In this document: in pieces, positions 9,767 to 23,917 of the stretch | Numbering within the stretch: the stretch's first letter is position 1 | Layout: every line of letters starts with the position of its first letter | Assembly (NCBI RefSeq): GCF_002849225.1 | Contig: NZ_PKMC01000001.1 | Span: 483,932-547,931 of the forward strand | From: Actinomyces sp. UMB0138 | GTDB taxonomy: Bacteria; Bacillota; Negativicutes; Veillonellales; Veillonellaceae | Length of the DNA stretch: 64,000 nt | Direction of reading: 5' to 3' | Made by a program: the position numbers and the translations under genes | The notes under the pieces: generated by a model | Databases searched by the model: none | Told to the model about the DNA's origin: nothing | The model's input: only the letters and a program-made list of their open reading frames with translations

Positions 9767-11170
9767 ATGCAAGAAAAGAAGATAAGTCTATGGGGAGGTA
9801 GATTTTCGGGTCAGCCTTCTGAGGCACTGGACGCATTGTCTCGATCTACGCATTTTGACTGGCGGTTGGCACCTTACGACATTGCTGGCTCACTTGCGCA
9901 TGCGAGGGAACTACACCGAGTAGGACTCTTGACTGACTTAGAACACTCCCAGATGGAAGAAGCTCTTTTGACATTGCGAGAGCGGGTTCTAGCTGGCACC
10001 TTTGTTCCGCTGGCGTCGGACGAGGACGTGCATACCGCCCTCGAGAGGGGGCTCCTTGAGATTGCGGGCGATGAGCTCGGTGGGAAACTGCGTGCTGGTA
10101 GATCCAGAAATGACCAGATTGCTACTCTGATCCGAATGTATCTGCGTGAGCAGGCAACACATCTTCACGGACGGGTGCTGGATCTCGTGGACTCGCTAAT
10201 TGAGCAGGCCGAGCGTGTTGGGGACGCGATTATGCCGGGGCGCACTCACATGCAACATGCTCAACCCGTATTGGTAGCCCACCAATTGCTAGCCCATGTC
10301 TGGCCGTTGCTGCGTGATCTGGGCCGATTCCGAGACTGGGATAGCCGAGCGCAATATTCTCCGTACGGGGGAGGGGCGCTTGCAGGCAATACCTTGGGAC
10401 TGGATGCTTCGAATATTGCAGATGAACTCGGGTTTGCTGCTCCTTGCAAGAATTCCATAGACGGTACAGCTAGCCGCGATGTCGTCTCGGAGTTCTCTTT
10501 TATCTGCGCGCAGATAGGTATTGATCTATCACGCCTGGCAGAAGAGATAATTACTTGGAATACCGTGGAGTTCGGATATGTCACGCTTGCTGACTCGTTC
10601 TCTACTGGATCCTCGATTATGCCGCAGAAGAAGAATCCTGACGTAGCTGAGCTTGCTCGCGGGAAGGCAGGCAGACTTATTGGGGATTTGCAGACCTTGC
10701 TGGTTGTATTGAAAGGAATTCCCCTGGCTTACGACCGGGATCTGCAAGAGGACAAAGAACCGGTATTCGACCAGATAGACACGTTGGATGTCCTGTTGCC
10801 AGCTATGGCTGGAATGGTTAGGACGATGACTCTTCATACTGATCGAATGGGCTACCTGGCTCCGCGGGGTTTTTCGCTGGCGACAGATGTCGCTGAATGG
10901 CTGGTGCGCCAAGGTATGGCCTTTAGGAACGCGCATTCCATTTCGGGGCGATGCGTTGCACTTGCTGATGCAACCGGCCGTGAGCTGTGGGAGCTGACGG
11001 ATAAGGAATTCCAGACTATTTCTCCTGCTTTGACACCCGAGCTAAGGGCTGTACTCAGCGCGAAAGGCTCGGTGACCTCTCGTAATGGGGTGGGTGGTAC
11101 AGCACCTTGTCGAGTTGCAGAACAGTTGCTTGAGGCAAAGCAACTGGCAAAGTGTTTTCGGGCCGAATAG
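9767..11170 (+). CDS. argH: Argininosuccinate lyase
   Basis: This enzyme cleaves argininosuccinate to arginine and fumarate, the last step of arginine synthesis. It has 467 residues in the fumarase/aspartase superfamily. Landmarks are LWGGRFSG at the N-terminus, [23 protein letters not shown], and the superfamily signature [12 protein letters not shown] at about residues 281-292, which carries the catalytic serine loop. It is the last gene of the argRGH cluster. Confidence 0.97.
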   Translation: MQEKKISLWGGRFSGQPSEALDALSRSTHFDWRLAPYDIAGSLAHARELHRVGLLTDLEHSQMEEALLTLRERVLAGTFVPLASDEDVHTALERGLLEIAGDELGGKLRAGRSRNDQIATLIRMYLREQATHLHGRVLDLVDSLIEQAERVGDAIMPGRTHMQHAQPVLVAHQLLAHVWPLLRDLGRFRDWDSRAQYSPYGGGALAGNTLGLDASNIADELGFAAPCKNSIDGTASRDVVSEFSFICAQIGIDLSRLAEEIITWNTVEFGYVTLADSFSTGSSIMPQKKNPDVAELARGKAGRLIGDLQTLLVVLKGIPLAYDRDLQEDKEPVFDQIDTLDVLLPAMAGMVRTMTLHTDRMGYLAPRGFSLATDVAEWLVRQGMAFRNAHSISGRCVALADATGRELWELTDKEFQTISPALTPELRAVLSAKGSVTSRNGVGGTAPCRVAEQLLEAKQLAKCFRAE

Positions 11171-11260
11171 CGAATATCTTTGCTGTGGAGTTGGCATTTA
11201 GCTACTTCTATGCGAGAAACTACTAAGAGAATAAGAAACCATTTTCTGGAAGGAATGACA

Positions 11261-12523
11261 GTGACGGATATTATCGACGAGCTGCAATGGCGTGGTCTCA
11301 TCGCCCAGCACACGGATTTAGAAGAACTGCGCAAGACCCTGGCGCAGGGACCTGTCACTTTCTATTGTGGTTTCGATCCTACTGCTGCATCGCTCCACCA
11401 CGGGCATCTGGTGCAGGTGCTTATGATGCGTCATTTGCAAAATGCCGGGCATAAGCCGATTGCACTTGTCGGGGGAGCGACCGGACTCATTGGCGATCCT
11501 AGAATGAAGGGCGAGCGTACTCTCCAGTCACGCGAGGTCGTGGAAGGTTGGGTAGAGCGGTTGCGCGGTCAGATCGCTCACTTCCTGTCTTTCGAGGGCG
11601 ACAATGCGGCAGTCATGGTGAATAACCTTGATTGGACCAGTGAGCTCTCGGCGATCGATCTGCTAAGAGACCTGGGGAAGAATTTCCGCATGGGGGCCAT
11701 GCTCTCGAAGGATGCGGTAGCGAGGCGCTTAAAGTCCGAAGAAGGTATTTCCTACACGGAGTTCTCCTACCAGATTTTGCAGGCGAATGACTTCTTGCAG
11801 CTGTTTGAGCGCTACGGCTGCACCCTGGAGACTGGTGGCAACGACCAGTGGGGTAATTTGGTCGGTGGCATGGACCTGATCCGTAAGGTGAAGGGCGAAT
11901 CCGTACACGTTATGACTACGCCGCTCATTACTAAGGCGGATGGAACGAAGTTTGGCAAATCTGAGGGCGGGGCTATTTGGCTAGATCCCGAAATGATGTC
12001 ACCCTACGCCTTCTATCAGTTCTGGCTTACTGCCGAGGACGCAGACGTAATTCGTTTCTTGAAGGTGTTTACATTCAAGTCTCGCGAGGAAATTGAAGAG
12101 CTAGAGAAGCTGACTGCGGAGAAGCCTCAATTGCGGGCGGCCCAAAAGGAGCTTGCAGAATCCGTAACCCGACTTGTCCATGGCGATGAAGTAACGGATC
12201 AGGTTCTTGCTGCTACTGAAGCTCTGTGGGGTAAGGGCGATCTGGCATCGATCGATGCGTCGACTCTAGCTTCGGCTACAGAGTCCCTTCCGGCAACTGA
12301 ACTTGAAGTAGGCACCTCCACAATTGTCGATCTTCTAGTTGGTACAGGATTAGAGAAGGGGAAGGGAGCCGCCCGGAGGACGATCAAGTCCGGTGGCGCT
12401 TACCTGAATAATCAGAAGGTAGAGGACGTCGATTATGTGATCGCCGAAACAGATCTGCTATCTGGCGGAAAGGTGCTAGTGCGCAAGGGGAAGCGAAATC
12501 TGGCTGTAGCGACGGCAGAATAG
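11261..12523 (+). CDS. tyrS: Tyrosyl-tRNA synthetase
   Basis: This class I synthetase charges tRNA-Tyr. A HIGH-type motif appears in SLHHGHLVQV, tyrosine recognition in YCGFDPTA and QANDFLQL, and the KMSKS-type loop as KFGKSEG. A C-terminal S4-like RNA-binding domain contains KGKGAARRTIKSGGAYLNN. I favour GTG 11261, because AAGGA sits six bases upstream. ATG 11255 would leave almost no spacer, and the frame open from 11180 adds a non-homologous extension. It follows argH, as in mycobacteria. Confidence 0.95.
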   Translation: MTDIIDELQWRGLIAQHTDLEELRKTLAQGPVTFYCGFDPTAASLHHGHLVQVLMMRHLQNAGHKPIALVGGATGLIGDPRMKGERTLQSREVVEGWVERLRGQIAHFLSFEGDNAAVMVNNLDWTSELSAIDLLRDLGKNFRMGAMLSKDAVARRLKSEEGISYTEFSYQILQANDFLQLFERYGCTLETGGNDQWGNLVGGMDLIRKVKGESVHVMTTPLITKADGTKFGKSEGGAIWLDPEMMSPYAFYQFWLTAEDADVIRFLKVFTFKSREEIEELEKLTAEKPQLRAAQKELAESVTRLVHGDEVTDQVLAATEALWGKGDLASIDASTLASATESLPATELEVGTSTIVDLLVGTGLEKGKGAARRTIKSGGAYLNNQKVEDVDYVIAETDLLSGGKVLVRKGKRNLAVATAE

Positions 12524-12528
12524 AGTAT

Positions 12529-12589
12529 TACCCCAGTTCAGGCGCGGTGTGTTCAGGCTCACCGTGCCTGAATTTTGTATTCTGGGGTA
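12529..12589 (+). terminator. Terminator after tyrS
   Basis: An inner stem TTCAGGCGCGGTG (12537-12549) pairs with CACCGTGCCTGAA (12560-12572) with one G-U pair and is followed by TTTT. An outer TACCCCAG/CTGGGGTA repeat extends the structure. It isolates tyrS from the rrn promoter. Confidence 0.85.
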
Positions 12590-12662
12590 GTAGCTGCTTA
12601 TAGTATTACCCGTTGCGGTTCGCCGCGACGGACAAGGGAATAAATCTTCTGCGAGAATCTAC

Positions 12663-12692
12663 TTGACAAGCTTCAGGGAATTCTTCTAGGAT
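12663..12692 (+). promoter_or_regulatory. rRNA operon promoter
   Basis: A consensus -35 TTGACA (12663-12668) is separated by 18 bases from a -10 TAGGAT (12687-12692), about 200 bases before the 16S gene. This is the strongest sigma-70-like promoter in the window. The 12590-12662 stretch upstream is AT-rich in part and may hold further promoter elements that I cannot define. Confidence 0.85.
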
Positions 12693-12699
12693 AGATTCC

Positions 12700-12892
12700 C
12701 GTGCTGCGGAACTGCAGCGTCCCAACTTCTAATTCTAGAGGTTCGTGGTGTGGTTGTTTTTGTTCTCGATAGTGTGTTTTTGTTTTTGCTCTTTTTTGTG
12801 TGTGGGCTTTGCGCAACTGTTTTGGTTGTGTTTGGTCTTTTTTTGTTTTTTTGGTTGGGATTGCCCTTTTTGGGGTGTTTTCTGAATGTTTT
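12700..12892 (+). other. U/G-rich rRNA leader
   Basis: The transcribed leader between the rrn promoter and 16S is strikingly poor in A and C on the RNA-like strand from about 12740 onward, with long runs of T interrupted by G. It contains a boxA-like element (listed separately). I see no credible gene in it; frames on the opposite strand are lysine/threonine-rich low-complexity artefacts. Confidence 0.7.
12787..12794 (+). promoter_or_regulatory. boxA-like antitermination element in rrn leader
   Basis: TGCTCTTT matches the core of the NusB/S10-binding boxA sequence of rrn leaders. It lies about 95 bases downstream of the promoter -10 and 100 bases before 16S, a typical position. The surrounding U-rich sequence means a chance match is possible. 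Confidence 0.5.
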
Positions 12893-17870
<4,978 letters not shown>

Positions 17871-17986
17871 ATTGAGTATTAATGTTTGTTTTGGGCATGC
17901 CAATTACGTGTGTTGGCATTGGCATTTGCGTCCACTGTGCGGTTCACGATTCAACCAGTCTTCTTTTTTTGGTTGGTTCAATAGTT
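17871..17986 (+). other. 23S-5S spacer
   Basis: This short transcribed spacer has no tRNA. It contains CAACCA and TGGTTG segments either side of a T-run (about 17951-17975) that could form a small processing hairpin. Confidence 0.6.
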
Positions 17987-18106
17987 TTTCGTGGTGGTCA
18001 TAGCGGTGAGGTCACGCCCGGTTCCGTTCCGATCCCGGTAGCTAAGCTTGCCAGCGCTGATGGTACTGCACTTTTTAGTGTGGGAGAGTAAGACGCTGCC
18101 ACGAAT
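17987..18106 (+). rRNA. rrf: 5S ribosomal RNA
   Basis: This is a 5S RNA of about 120 nt. Its terminal stem is TTCGTGG (17988-17994) with CCACGAA (18099-18105). The internal segments CACGCCCGGTTCCGTTCCGATCC and GGGAGAGTAAGACGCTGCCA are diagnostic. It is the last gene of the rrn operon. Confidence 0.95.
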
Positions 18107-18119
18107 TATTCTTCTGGTT

Positions 18120-18159
18120 TAGCCTCCAGGCCTGCTTTTGTTAGTGGGTTTGGGGGCTA
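18120..18159 (+). terminator. rrn operon terminator
   Basis: A 16-bp stem (TAGCCTCCAGGCCTGC at 18120-18135 with the 16 bases at 18144-18159) closes with G-U wobbles and no mismatch, around a TTTTGTTA loop. The following T-tract is weak. Its position 14 bases after 5S supports termination of the operon. Confidence 0.65.
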
Positions 18160-18298
18160 GATCTTTATCCCCATTTAACAACACCCGACGGGGCGACTGA
18201 CGGCCGGGGAGCGAGACTTCACACCATGGAATATTCTTGCGCCAGCTAGTTTCTACTATGCTAGTACCAAATAGCTTTGACGATTTTTAAGGAACACT

Positions 18299-20467
18299 GT
18301 GAACGATCGCTTCTCAAGGGACTGGCACGGCCGCGAACGCTCGCCGAAGTGGCGAGACTCCAATAGAGCTGAGCGCTCAGATCGACCGACCCGCCGGGGC
18401 CGGGATAACAACTACTCCCGGGAAGATGGACGCAGGGATTTTTCTAAGTCTCGTTCAGATCGCAGCCGGCGGTATGAGTCCGGTTCCGGATGGTCCGGAG
18501 GTGGCCGTAGACGGTCCGGCGGTGACGGAAGAGGCAAGCGCGGCTGGAACTCTGACAACTCCAGAGGAAAAGGAAAATTCTCCGATCGTCGCTCATCGGG
18601 CAAACGGTTTAATGACCGGGCCCGCTCTGATCGTCGGGAAGACCGTGGTCCCCGTGACTTCCGCAAGCAGAACAAGTGGGACTCACGGCGAAATGAGCCT
18701 GCTATTCCAATGAATGTTAAGGCTGAATCGCTAGATCCCATTGCCCGCAAGGCGCTAAATGGGTTGAACGCAGATAACGCTGAGACTGTAGCGCGCCATT
18801 TGGTTATGGCCGGTTCTTTGATCGATATTGATCCCGAAGCGGCATACGCCCACGCGCAGGCAGCAGTGGCCAGAGCCGGTCGAATTGGGCCGGTGCGAGA
18901 AGCGGCCGCGCTTGCAGCCTATGCTTGCGAGAAATTCCCTGAAGCCCTCCGCGAGGTTCGCGCGGTGCGCCGACTGACAGGCGAAGATAGCCTGCGCGCA
19001 ATTGAAGCGGACTGCGAGAGAGGCATTGGCAAGCCGGAGAAGGCTCTGGAGATAATCGGCGACACCTCAACGGCCGGTATGTCGGTTGGGGAACAGGCTG
19101 AGTTGGCGTTGGTTGCTTCTGGGGCTCGGGCCGATTTGGGCGAGCCGGAGGCCGGACTTCTTGTTATTGAGGACTTTCTCGATACCCGTAAGGTAGAAGA
19201 CGACGAGGTACTCTCTCGCCTCCTGCATGTTAAGGTAGACCGTCTGCGTGAACTGGGGCGCGAGGAAGAGGCCGATCAGGTAGAAGCTGAGATTCCGGCG
19301 GTTCCTGAGCCTCTGACTATCGTTGATTTTGACGAGGTCGTTGAAGCAGACATGGAATACGTGCCCTCCGATCTTCAAGGGTGCCGGAAGCCACTGTCAC
19401 AGAACTTTGAGCTCGCCCTCGTGGACCTGGACGGCGTCGCGTACATGGGATCTAGTCCAATTAAGTATGCCGACACCGGACTCATGAGTGCTAAGGAAGG
19501 CGGCATGGAGCTCGTCTTCGTAACTAACAACGCCTCACGCACCCGGCAGGAGGTAAAAGACAAGCTAGCCGGTTACGGAATAGAGGTAGATGAAGACAAG
19601 ATCATGACCTCCGCGATGGACGGCGTAGCTATTTTGAAGGAAATCCTGCCTCCAGGCGCAAAAGTCCTGTCCATCGGTGGCAATGGATTGCGCAAAGCTG
19701 TTACTGAAGGTGGCTTCGAACTTGTCGAAAGTGCCGACGATCGTCCAGCTGCTGTGATTCAGGGCTACGATCCGTCCGTAGGTTGGGCGGAACTCTCCGA
19801 GGGCGCTTACGCCATCAATCAGGGTGCCGCTTTCGTGGCCACAAACATGGACGCGACGCTACCTACTGAACGAGGCTTTAGCCTTGGAAATGGCTCCCTG
19901 GTGCACGCAGTTGAACATGCAACAGGAGTTTCCGCGAAGGCGGGAGGCAAGCCCTTCCCGGGGATTTATCGACACGCTGTCGAACTGGCCGAAGGCTCCA
20001 AGGCAATGTGCATTGGCGACCGACTGGATACCGACATTGCGGGAGCTCGTGCCGCTGGTTATCCAGTACTTCACCTCCTTACTGGTGTTGCAAGCGCAAA
20101 AGATGTTGCACTGGCTAAGAAGGAAGAACGCCCCACCTATCTAGGTCTTGACATGCGTTCTTTACTTGAGCCTGTTCCTGGTCCAGTAAAGACCGCTAAC
20201 GGGGATTGGACTTGCGGATCGTCAAGGGCATTCCGGGTAGAACGCGGCACAATTCAGGTTGATGAAGTTCCCCTTGAGGCAGATTCAGTCACGCTGAAAC
20301 TCGACGACTACCGGGCCTTGGTAGCAGCGGTTTGGGAAGCACGTGACAACCGCGATCGCGTCACGGTTCCCCAGATTGAGGTAACTCGCAATCCTGAGGT
20401 CGAGAACGCGGCAGACCAGGAAGCCACTCCTGAGCAAGAAGCGGACGATACCGAAGTAAATGAGTGA
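18299..20467 (+). CDS. RG-rich/TPR-like/HAD-IIA phosphatase fusion protein
   Basis: This 722-residue protein has three parts. Residues 1-135 are a disordered, strongly basic tract rich in R, S, D and G. Residues about 145-335 are helical repeats of tetratricopeptide type. Residues about 370-610 form a HAD-IIA (NagD-like) phosphatase with motif I DLDGV (catalytic D376 and D378), motif II TNN, motif III Lys in AGGKPFP and motif IV GDRLDTD. An acidic tail follows. In M. tuberculosis the TPR protein (Rv1691) and the HAD protein (Rv1692, glycerol-3-phosphate phosphatase) are separate adjacent genes, so this looks like a fusion. A GTG start is preceded by TAAGGAA. The basic N-terminus suggests RNA or ribosome association; that is inference. 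Confidence 0.88.
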   Translation: MNDRFSRDWHGRERSPKWRDSNRAERSDRPTRRGRDNNYSREDGRRDFSKSRSDRSRRYESGSGWSGGGRRRSGGDGRGKRGWNSDNSRGKGKFSDRRSSGKRFNDRARSDRREDRGPRDFRKQNKWDSRRNEPAIPMNVKAESLDPIARKALNGLNADNAETVARHLVMAGSLIDIDPEAAYAHAQAAVARAGRIGPVREAAALAAYACEKFPEALREVRAVRRLTGEDSLRAIEADCERGIGKPEKALEIIGDTSTAGMSVGEQAELALVASGARADLGEPEAGLLVIEDFLDTRKVEDDEVLSRLLHVKVDRLRELGREEEADQVEAEIPAVPEPLTIVDFDEVVEADMEYVPSDLQGCRKPLSQNFELALVDLDGVAYMGSSPIKYADTGLMSAKEGGMELVFVTNNASRTRQEVKDKLAGYGIEVDEDKIMTSAMDGVAILKEILPPGAKVLSIGGNGLRKAVTEGGFELVESADDRPAAVIQGYDPSVGWAELSEGAYAINQGAAFVATNMDATLPTERGFSLGNGSLVHAVEHATGVSAKAGGKPFPGIYRHAVELAEGSKAMCIGDRLDTDIAGARAAGYPVLHLLTGVASAKDVALAKKEERPTYLGLDMRSLLEPVPGPVKTANGDWTCGSSRAFRVERGTIQVDEVPLEADSVTLKLDDYRALVAAVWEARDNRDRVTVPQIEVTRNPEVENAADQEATPEQEADDTEVNE

Positions 20468-20600
20468 TGAAGAAAAAGGTTTGCCAGGGCTAACCGATGC
20501 TCTGGCAAACCTTGCCGAACTTCCCTTAGAGGAGCAGGTGAATCTTCTAAAGGAAATACAAACGAAGCTGAGCGAAGCTCTGACGACGGTAGGACACTAA
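20460..20600 (+). CDS. Small conserved-position protein, 46 residues (Rv1693-like)
   Basis: ATG 20460 opens a 46-codon frame that overlaps the end of the HAD gene by 8 bases and ends in a TAA that overlaps the tlyA ATG by one base. The product begins MSDEEKGLPGLTDALANLAE and is acidic and helical. M. tuberculosis has a small gene of similar size (Rv1693) at exactly this position between the HAD gene and tlyA. The overlap on both sides argues for real, coupled translation. The function is unknown. Confidence 0.75.
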   Translation: MSDEEKGLPGLTDALANLAELPLEEQVNLLKEIQTKLSEALTTVGH

Positions 20601-21427
20601 TGGGCAGACTGAGGCGTATCGATTCTGAGCTAGTGCGCAGGAAATATGCGCCCTCACGAACTAAAGCTGCCCAGATGATTCAGGATGGACTGGTCAAGCT
20701 AGATGGTCAGGTCGTGGTCAAACCTGCTCGCCAGGTCGATCCGGCCCAAGCTATAGAGGTTACCGAGTCCGCCCAAGATGGGTATGCCTCCCGCGGAGCA
20801 TACAAGCTAAGCGGGGCTTTAGATATCTTGGGCGCAAATGCTCCCTCGATAACTAACGTAAGGGCCCTCGATGCGGGAGCATCTACAGGTGGGTTCACCG
20901 ACGTACTCCTAAGGCGCGGTGCCGCCTCGGTAGTGGCAGTAGATGTGGGCTATGGGCAGATGGCATGGCGACTGCGCACCGATCCTAGAGTAGAGCTGCT
21001 TGAACGCACGAACGTACGTACTCTGGAGCCGGAACAGGTAGGGGAGCCGCCATCTTTGGTCGTGGGCGATTTGTCTTTCATCTCCTTGACGCTCGTGATT
21101 CCCGCGCTAGCAAAGGTCTCCGCTGCAGACGCCCATTTCCTGCTTATGGTCAAGCCGCAATTTGAGATTGGAAAGGACCGGCTTGGCCACGGGGGAGTCG
21201 TCAGGGATCCAGCTCACCGGATTGAAACGGTTCTAAAAGTGGCCAGCTGCGCTGTAGAGAACGGACTGATAGTGCACTCCTGCGCTGCTTCTCCGCTTCC
21301 GGGACCGTCCGGAAACGTTGAGTATTTCCTTCACATGTCCAAGACAGGAACCCAGTGCTCGGAGGAGCAACTGACTAAGATGGTTGAAGATGCCGTCGCA
21401 GCCGGGCCTCAGGGAGCACATAAATGA
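20600..21427 (+). CDS. tlyA: TlyA family rRNA 2'-O-methyltransferase
   Basis: This 275-residue protein has an N-terminal S4 RNA-binding domain (residues 1-60, RRKYAPSRTKAAQMIQDGLV) and an FtsJ-like SAM-dependent methyltransferase domain with ALDAGASTGGFTDVLL as the SAM-binding motif. Mycobacterial TlyA 2'-O-methylates cytidines in 16S and 23S rRNA and confers capreomycin sensitivity. Its start overlaps the small upstream gene, and its stop overlaps nadK by 4 bases. Confidence 0.95.
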   Translation: MGRLRRIDSELVRRKYAPSRTKAAQMIQDGLVKLDGQVVVKPARQVDPAQAIEVTESAQDGYASRGAYKLSGALDILGANAPSITNVRALDAGASTGGFTDVLLRRGAASVVAVDVGYGQMAWRLRTDPRVELLERTNVRTLEPEQVGEPPSLVVGDLSFISLTLVIPALAKVSAADAHFLLMVKPQFEIGKDRLGHGGVVRDPAHRIETVLKVASCAVENGLIVHSCAASPLPGPSGNVEYFLHMSKTGTQCSEEQLTKMVEDAVAAGPQGAHK

Positions 21428-22245
21428 GGAAGGTATATGCGCAGCTACACTCAGATCGGGCCTCGGCCAAAGAGGCCTATCTTGAGTTGCGGGCTGGGCT
21501 TGAAGACCGAGGTGTAGCACTAGTAGACCACATAGATGATGAGGTAGAGCTCGTCATGGCAGTGGGAGGCGACGGTACCGTCCTTTCGGCGGCCCCATTG
21601 GCGAGGGACGCAGGATTGCCTCTATTCGGCATAAATTTAGGGCACATGGGATTTCTTACGGAGGCCGAAAAGGAAGATTTGAAGGTGGTCATCGACCACA
21701 TTGTGCGTGCAGACTTCCAAGTTGAGGACCGCATGTGCATGAAGATCACCATCCGTCCTCCGCACGCGTGCCCAACCGAGGACTGGGCCTTGAACGAAGC
21801 TGCCATATTGCACACAGATGCCGCCCACCCGGCACACTTCGGCCTTGGCATAGACGGACAGGGTGTATCAACTTACGGGGCAGACGGAATTATCCTGGCC
21901 ACGCCCACGGGCTCTACCGCTTACTCATTCAGTGCAGGCGGACCAGTGGTGTGGCCAGATGTGCAAGCTCTTGTTGTTACCCCGCTTGCTGCGCACGGTC
22001 TTTTTACGCGACCTCTGGTTGTATCGCCTACTTCGCTGATCGAGGTCGCAGTTTCTATGGAACAGCGTAGCCACTTGGAGCTGTGGTGTGATGGGCAGCG
22101 TTGCTCGCTGCTTGAACCAGGGACCGTCTTAACGATGACTCGATCGGAAAAACCAGTTCGTTTTGCCCGAATTAACAAGGCCCCCTTCTCATCTCGGTTG
22201 GTGGCAAAGTTCGATCTTCCGGTACATGGGTGGCGAGATAACTAG
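21424..22245 (+). CDS. nadK: NAD kinase
   Basis: This enzyme phosphorylates NAD to NADP, using ATP or polyphosphate. It has 273 residues, with the GGDGT motif (VGGDGTVLSAA, about residue 48), NLGHMGFLTE, and the conserved TPTGSTAYSFSAGGP substrate loop. It sits in the tlyA-nadK-recN order that is very widely conserved in bacteria; ATGA overlap with tlyA and a 1-base overlap with recN suggest coupled translation. Confidence 0.96.
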   Translation: MRKVYAQLHSDRASAKEAYLELRAGLEDRGVALVDHIDDEVELVMAVGGDGTVLSAAPLARDAGLPLFGINLGHMGFLTEAEKEDLKVVIDHIVRADFQVEDRMCMKITIRPPHACPTEDWALNEAAILHTDAAHPAHFGLGIDGQGVSTYGADGIILATPTGSTAYSFSAGGPVVWPDVQALVVTPLAAHGLFTRPLVVSPTSLIEVAVSMEQRSHLELWCDGQRCSLLEPGTVLTMTRSEKPVRFARINKAPFSSRLVAKFDLPVHGWRDN

Positions 22246-23906
22246 TGCTTGAAGAACTAAACATAGAAAACCTTGGGGTTATAGAGAGCGCCCAGCTTTC
22301 AGTGGCGAATAACCTGACCGTCTTGACCGGCGAAACTGGTGCTGGCAAGACAATGGTTCTTACCTCCTTGGGACTACTCACCGGCAGCAAGCCGGATCTG
22401 GGGAAAGTCCGGGCTGGCAGTGAGCGGGCTCATGTAGAGGGCATATTCACCCTTGCCGAGAATTCAAAAGCGGCGAACATAATCACTGATGCTGGTGGGC
22501 TCATCGAGGATTCCACAGTCGTACTGGCTCGCTCCGTCCCAGCGAAGGGACGCTCTCGGGCCTTCGCTGGAGGGCGAAGTGTTCCTGCCGCAATTCTCTC
22601 TGAAGCTGGAGAGCAACTTGTAGCAATTCACGGGCAGGCCGACCAGCTGCGGCTACGATCTGCATCTGCGCAGCGAGAGCGTGTAGATCAGGTGGGAGGA
22701 CGCCCTCTGCAGGCGGTTCTTCGCAGATATCGACAGAAGTATGCGGCATACAAGAATGCCGTTGCAACCCTCGAAGAATGGCGGAAAAACTCTCGCGCTC
22801 GTGCAGTAGAAATAGAAATATTGCGTTCGGGAATTCAGCAGATAGATGAGCTTGCTTTGAGCGAGGGCGAGGACGACGAGCTACGCCAGCAAATAGAACG
22901 CCTAACTAACGTAGAAGATTTGCGTGAGGCTACTGCTAGGGCACTCAACCACATTTCGAGGGAAGGCGGGATTGCTGACAGCTTGGGCATAGTAATCGAG
23001 TCTTTGAATAAGGCAGCTAATTATGATGCCCAGTTGGAAAATAGCGCAGCTGCTGCAAGCTCGATAGAGGCAGAGGTCCAAGACCTCGCGGGTACCTTGG
23101 CAAGTTATCTTGAAGACTTGCAAGCCGACCCCGCAGCCTTAGAACATAAGCATGAGCGCTTGGCGAAGATCATCGAGGTTGGGCGAGGACGTGCAGAGTC
23201 CGCAACCGCTCTGCTGCGCTGGCGCGAAGAGGCAGGACAGAGGCTTGCCGAGATTGACGGGGGCACCGATCGCGAAGAAGAGCTTGCCGAGCAGGTGGCT
23301 GTCTTACGGGAAGAGACTTTGGAGCTAGGCCGACAACTCTCGAAATTGCGCCGCCAAGCCGCCAAGCAGTTGGGCGAATCGACCAGTAAAGAGCTGACGG
23401 AACTAGCAATGCCGAACGCAAGAATCCTGGCAGAGATAGATTCATTGGACGAGCCCGCTGAGTTCGGCATGGATAAGGTTTCCCTGAAGCTGCAGTCGCA
23501 TCCGTCACTGCCACCGGTAGGGCTAGGTGAAGGCGCGTCGGGCGGAGAGCTGTCTAGAATCATGCTCGCCCTCGAATTGAGCAGTCTAGGTGATCACGAT
23601 GACGCCCCGGTAATGATATTTGACGAGATAGATGCAGGCATCGGAGGGCAAGCAGCGACATCTGTAGGGTTGCGCTTGGCGCGCTTGGCTCAATCGCGAC
23701 AAGTAATAGTGGTTACCCACCTGGCTCAAGTTGCAGCATATGGCGACAGACATATTGTGGTCGAAAAGCAGGGTGGGAAGGCAACTGTTAGGCAGGTAGA
23801 GGGCGAAGATCGCGTTTTGGAACTTGCGCGAATGCTCTCTGGGCACACCGACTCGAAATCAGCTAGAGTGCACGCCGCTGAGCTCCTTGGCGCCTCGCAC
23901 GTGTAA
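22245..23906 (+). CDS. recN: DNA repair protein RecN
   Basis: This SMC-like ATPase acts in double-strand break repair. It has 553 residues: Walker A GETGAGKTM near residue 29, a long central coiled coil (about 160-380), the ABC signature LGEGASGGELSRIMLALE, and Walker B VMIFDEIDAGIGG. Translation starts at GTG 22245, whose G is the last base of the nadK TAG stop. Confidence 0.96.
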   Translation: MLEELNIENLGVIESAQLSVANNLTVLTGETGAGKTMVLTSLGLLTGSKPDLGKVRAGSERAHVEGIFTLAENSKAANIITDAGGLIEDSTVVLARSVPAKGRSRAFAGGRSVPAAILSEAGEQLVAIHGQADQLRLRSASAQRERVDQVGGRPLQAVLRRYRQKYAAYKNAVATLEEWRKNSRARAVEIEILRSGIQQIDELALSEGEDDELRQQIERLTNVEDLREATARALNHISREGGIADSLGIVIESLNKAANYDAQLENSAAAASSIEAEVQDLAGTLASYLEDLQADPAALEHKHERLAKIIEVGRGRAESATALLRWREEAGQRLAEIDGGTDREEELAEQVAVLREETLELGRQLSKLRRQAAKQLGESTSKELTELAMPNARILAEIDSLDEPAEFGMDKVSLKLQSHPSLPPVGLGEGASGGELSRIMLALELSSLGDHDDAPVMIFDEIDAGIGGQAATSVGLRLARLAQSRQVIVVTHLAQVAAYGDRHIVVEKQGGKATVRQVEGEDRVLELARMLSGHTDSKSARVHAAELLGASHV

Positions 23907-23917
23907 TACTAAGGTTC

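Noticed and set aside
18412..18750. Minus-strand frame opposite the RG-rich region of the HAD fusion
   Set aside because: Antisense shadow of repetitive Arg/Gly/Ser codons; the sense frame continues into recognised domains.
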